Below are positions 62,754 through 64,000 of a DNA stretch of 64,000 bases, piece after piece. The DNA is taken from positions 310,001-374,000 of the forward strand of contig NZ_LIVZ01000002.1 of the NCBI RefSeq assembly GCF_001905845.1, written 5' to 3'. The position numbers and the translations under genes were made by a program. Source of the stretch: Streptomyces sp. TSRI0107 (lineage in GTDB: Bacteria; Actinomycetota; Actinomycetes; Streptomycetales; Streptomycetaceae). Each line of letters begins with the position of its first letter. Positions within the stretch are counted from its first letter, which is position 1. Below the pieces are notes generated by a model, which was not told where the DNA came from, made no database searches, and worked only from the letters and a program-made list of their open reading frames with translations.

Positions 62754-63850
62754 CGCCCCCCGTCCGAGTGGCCGTGGTGGGGCTCGGCTGGGCGGGCCGG
62801 GAGATCTGGCTCTCCCGGCTGGCCCGTCACCCCCGGTACCGGGTGACCGCCGTCGTGGACCCCTCCCCCGCGGCCCAGGAGGCCGCGGCGGCGGCCGGGC
62901 CCGACGTGCGGGTGCTCACCGACGTCGAGGAGCTGACCGCGCGGATCGCGGACCTCGCCGTGGTGGCCGTGCCGAACCATCTGCACACGCCCGTCGCGGC
63001 CGGGCTGCTGCGCCGGGGCGTCCCGGTCTTCCTGGAGAAGCCGGTCTGCCTCAGCTCGGCCGAGGCCGAGGAACTGGTCGAGGCCGAGCGGCAGGGCGGG
63101 GCGGTGCTGCTGGCGGGCAGCGCGGCCCGGCACCGCGCGGACGTGGCGGCGCTGGCCGCCGCGGTGGACCGCGAGGTGGGCGAGGTACGGCACATCGAGG
63201 TCGCCTGGGTCCGGGCCAAGGGCGTCCCGGACACCGGCGGCTGGTTCACCCGCAGCAGCCTGGCCGGCGGCGGGGCGCTGGTCGACCTGGGCTGGCACCT
63301 GCTGGACACGGTCGGCTCGCTGCTCGGGCCGGTCGGCTACGAGCAGGCTCTCGGCACCGTCTCCGGCGACTTCATCAACGCCGCCTCGCACGGCACCGCC
63401 TGGCGGCGGCAGCAGGAGCCGGTCGCGGCGGGCGGCGGGGACGTCGAGGACACCGCGCGCGGTTTCCTCGTCACGTCCGACGGCGTCTCGGTGGCGCTGC
63501 GCGCCAGCTGGGCCTCGCACGAGGCGCTGGACACCACCACGATCCGGGTGGAGGGCAGCGCGGGCACGGTGTCGCTGCGCTGCACCTTCGGGTTCAGCCC
63601 CAACCGGGCGGGCGGCTCCGAGCTGCTGCTGACCCGGGCGGGCACGACCGAGCCGGTGCCGTTCCCCGAGGAGCCCATCGGCGCGGAGTACGACCGTCAG
63701 CTCGACGGCCTGCCGGACCTGCTCGCCGATCCCGCGCAGCGGGGACGGGCCGTCGCCGACGCGGCGCGGACCATCGCCGTCATCGAACGCCTCTACGGCA
63801 CCGCCCGCCGGGCCCGGTCCGCGGCGCGGCCGGTCGCCGCGGCGGTCTGA
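62750..63850 (+). CDS. rifL: RifL-like Gfo/Idh/MocA oxidoreductase
   Basis: 366 residues, start at 62750 overlapping the AHBA synthase stop by four bases. NAD(P) motif VVGLGWAGREIW (about 9-20), EKPV (about 97), then the GGGALVDLGWHLLDT block of the family. In AHBA pathways RifL works with RifK to oxidise and aminate UDP-glucose, giving the kanosamine branch. Confidence 0.9.
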   Translation: MTPPVRVAVVGLGWAGREIWLSRLARHPRYRVTAVVDPSPAAQEAAAAAGPDVRVLTDVEELTARIADLAVVAVPNHLHTPVAAGLLRRGVPVFLEKPVCLSSAEAEELVEAERQGGAVLLAGSAARHRADVAALAAAVDREVGEVRHIEVAWVRAKGVPDTGGWFTRSSLAGGGALVDLGWHLLDTVGSLLGPVGYEQALGTVSGDFINAASHGTAWRRQQEPVAAGGGDVEDTARGFLVTSDGVSVALRASWASHEALDTTTIRVEGSAGTVSLRCTFGFSPNRAGGSELLLTRAGTTEPVPFPEEPIGAEYDRQLDGLPDLLADPAQRGRAVADAARTIAVIERLYGTARRARSAARPVAAAV

Positions 63851-63897
63851 CCCCGCATCACGAGCAGCATGCGTCCACATTCATCAGGGAGATCCCC

Positions 63898-64000
63898 GTG
63901 AACACTGGTACCGCCTTGTCCTCCGGAACCGTCACCGGCACACCCACCGGCCCGTTCCAGCAGCCCAAGAGCGTCGTCGTCTTCGATCTCGACGGTGTGA
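63898..64000 (+). CDS. rifM: RifM-like HAD phosphatase, N-terminus only
   Basis: 34 codons from GTG 63898 (GGGAG upstream), running off the end. After a Thr/Gly-rich leader it reads VVVFDLDGV, the HAD motif I with nucleophile Asp. Order after rifK-rifL fits the AHBA-pathway phosphatase RifM. Rest lies outside the window. Confidence 0.8.
   Translation, partial: MNTGTALSSGTVTGTPTGPFQQPKSVVVFDLDGV

Overview
The window is high-GC actinomycete DNA and almost certainly comes from a Streptomyces chromosome. The coding style shows it: G/C-rich third positions, many GTG starts and ATGA/GTGA start-stop overlaps. So do the families present: DmdR-type iron boxes, an SAV_2336-like domain, DUF6099, a SepF paralogue, IS701 remains and an AHBA (ansamycin) locus. 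No rRNA, tRNA or CRISPR array was seen.

Layout. (1) 1-9191 is a fructan-use locus: two GH32 enzymes, a LacI regulator with two likely operators, a three-gene sugar ABC importer and a PfkB sugar kinase. (2) 9192-11417 is a scar of broken genes, one orphan gene and an IS701-type transposase remnant. (3) 11418-15029 is a three-gene aromatic-ring catabolic operon (VOC dioxygenase-like, fumarylacetoacetase-like, FAD monooxygenase) behind paired palindromes. (4) 15282-26427 is an iron-regulated metallophore locus. A dipeptide-type ABC importer diverges from a biosynthetic operon (Fe/2OG hydroxylase, SbnB-like, PLP decarboxylase, SbnA-like, MATE exporter), with two iron boxes in the shared promoter region. 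No NRPS or NIS synthetase is present, which points to a small aminopolycarboxylate such as the EDHA type. (5) 26995-34271 is a CoA-dependent aromatic acid pathway, probably 2-aminobenzoate or a relative, with a PaaX regulator and a recurring TGAC-N4-GTCA site. (6) 34566-38846 holds an anti-sigma-like kinase and arginine deiminase pathway genes (arcA, ornithine carbamoyltransferase, permease).

(7) 38901-55310 looks like a conflict/defence island and is the most interesting part. On the minus strand are a VMAP protein, a MoxR ATPase and a 1529-residue vWA-like/NB-ARC/TPR (FxsT-like) protein. Beyond an antiporter on the other strand lie an alpha/beta-hydrolase fragment, a caspase-like protease with a C-terminal effector-associated domain, an FxsA-like small peptide and an HExxH-motif protein. 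A Pnkp/Hen1 RNA-repair pair lies directly upstream of the VMAP gene. The likely logic is sensing and NTP-dependent assembly by VMAP/MoxR/STAND, recruitment of the caspase through paired effector domains, and a possible modified peptide as substrate or signal.

(8) 55464-59670 holds housekeeping or lineage genes: an F420-type luciferase-like oxidoreductase, DUF6099, a MazG-like pyrophosphohydrolase with an ATPase, and a SepF paralogue. (9) 60148 to the end is the edge of an ansamycin gene cluster: type II thioesterase, aminodehydroquinate dehydratase, AHBA synthase, RifL-like oxidoreductase and the start of a RifM-like phosphatase.

All assignments come from reading the translated sequence and from memory of families. 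No database search was run.
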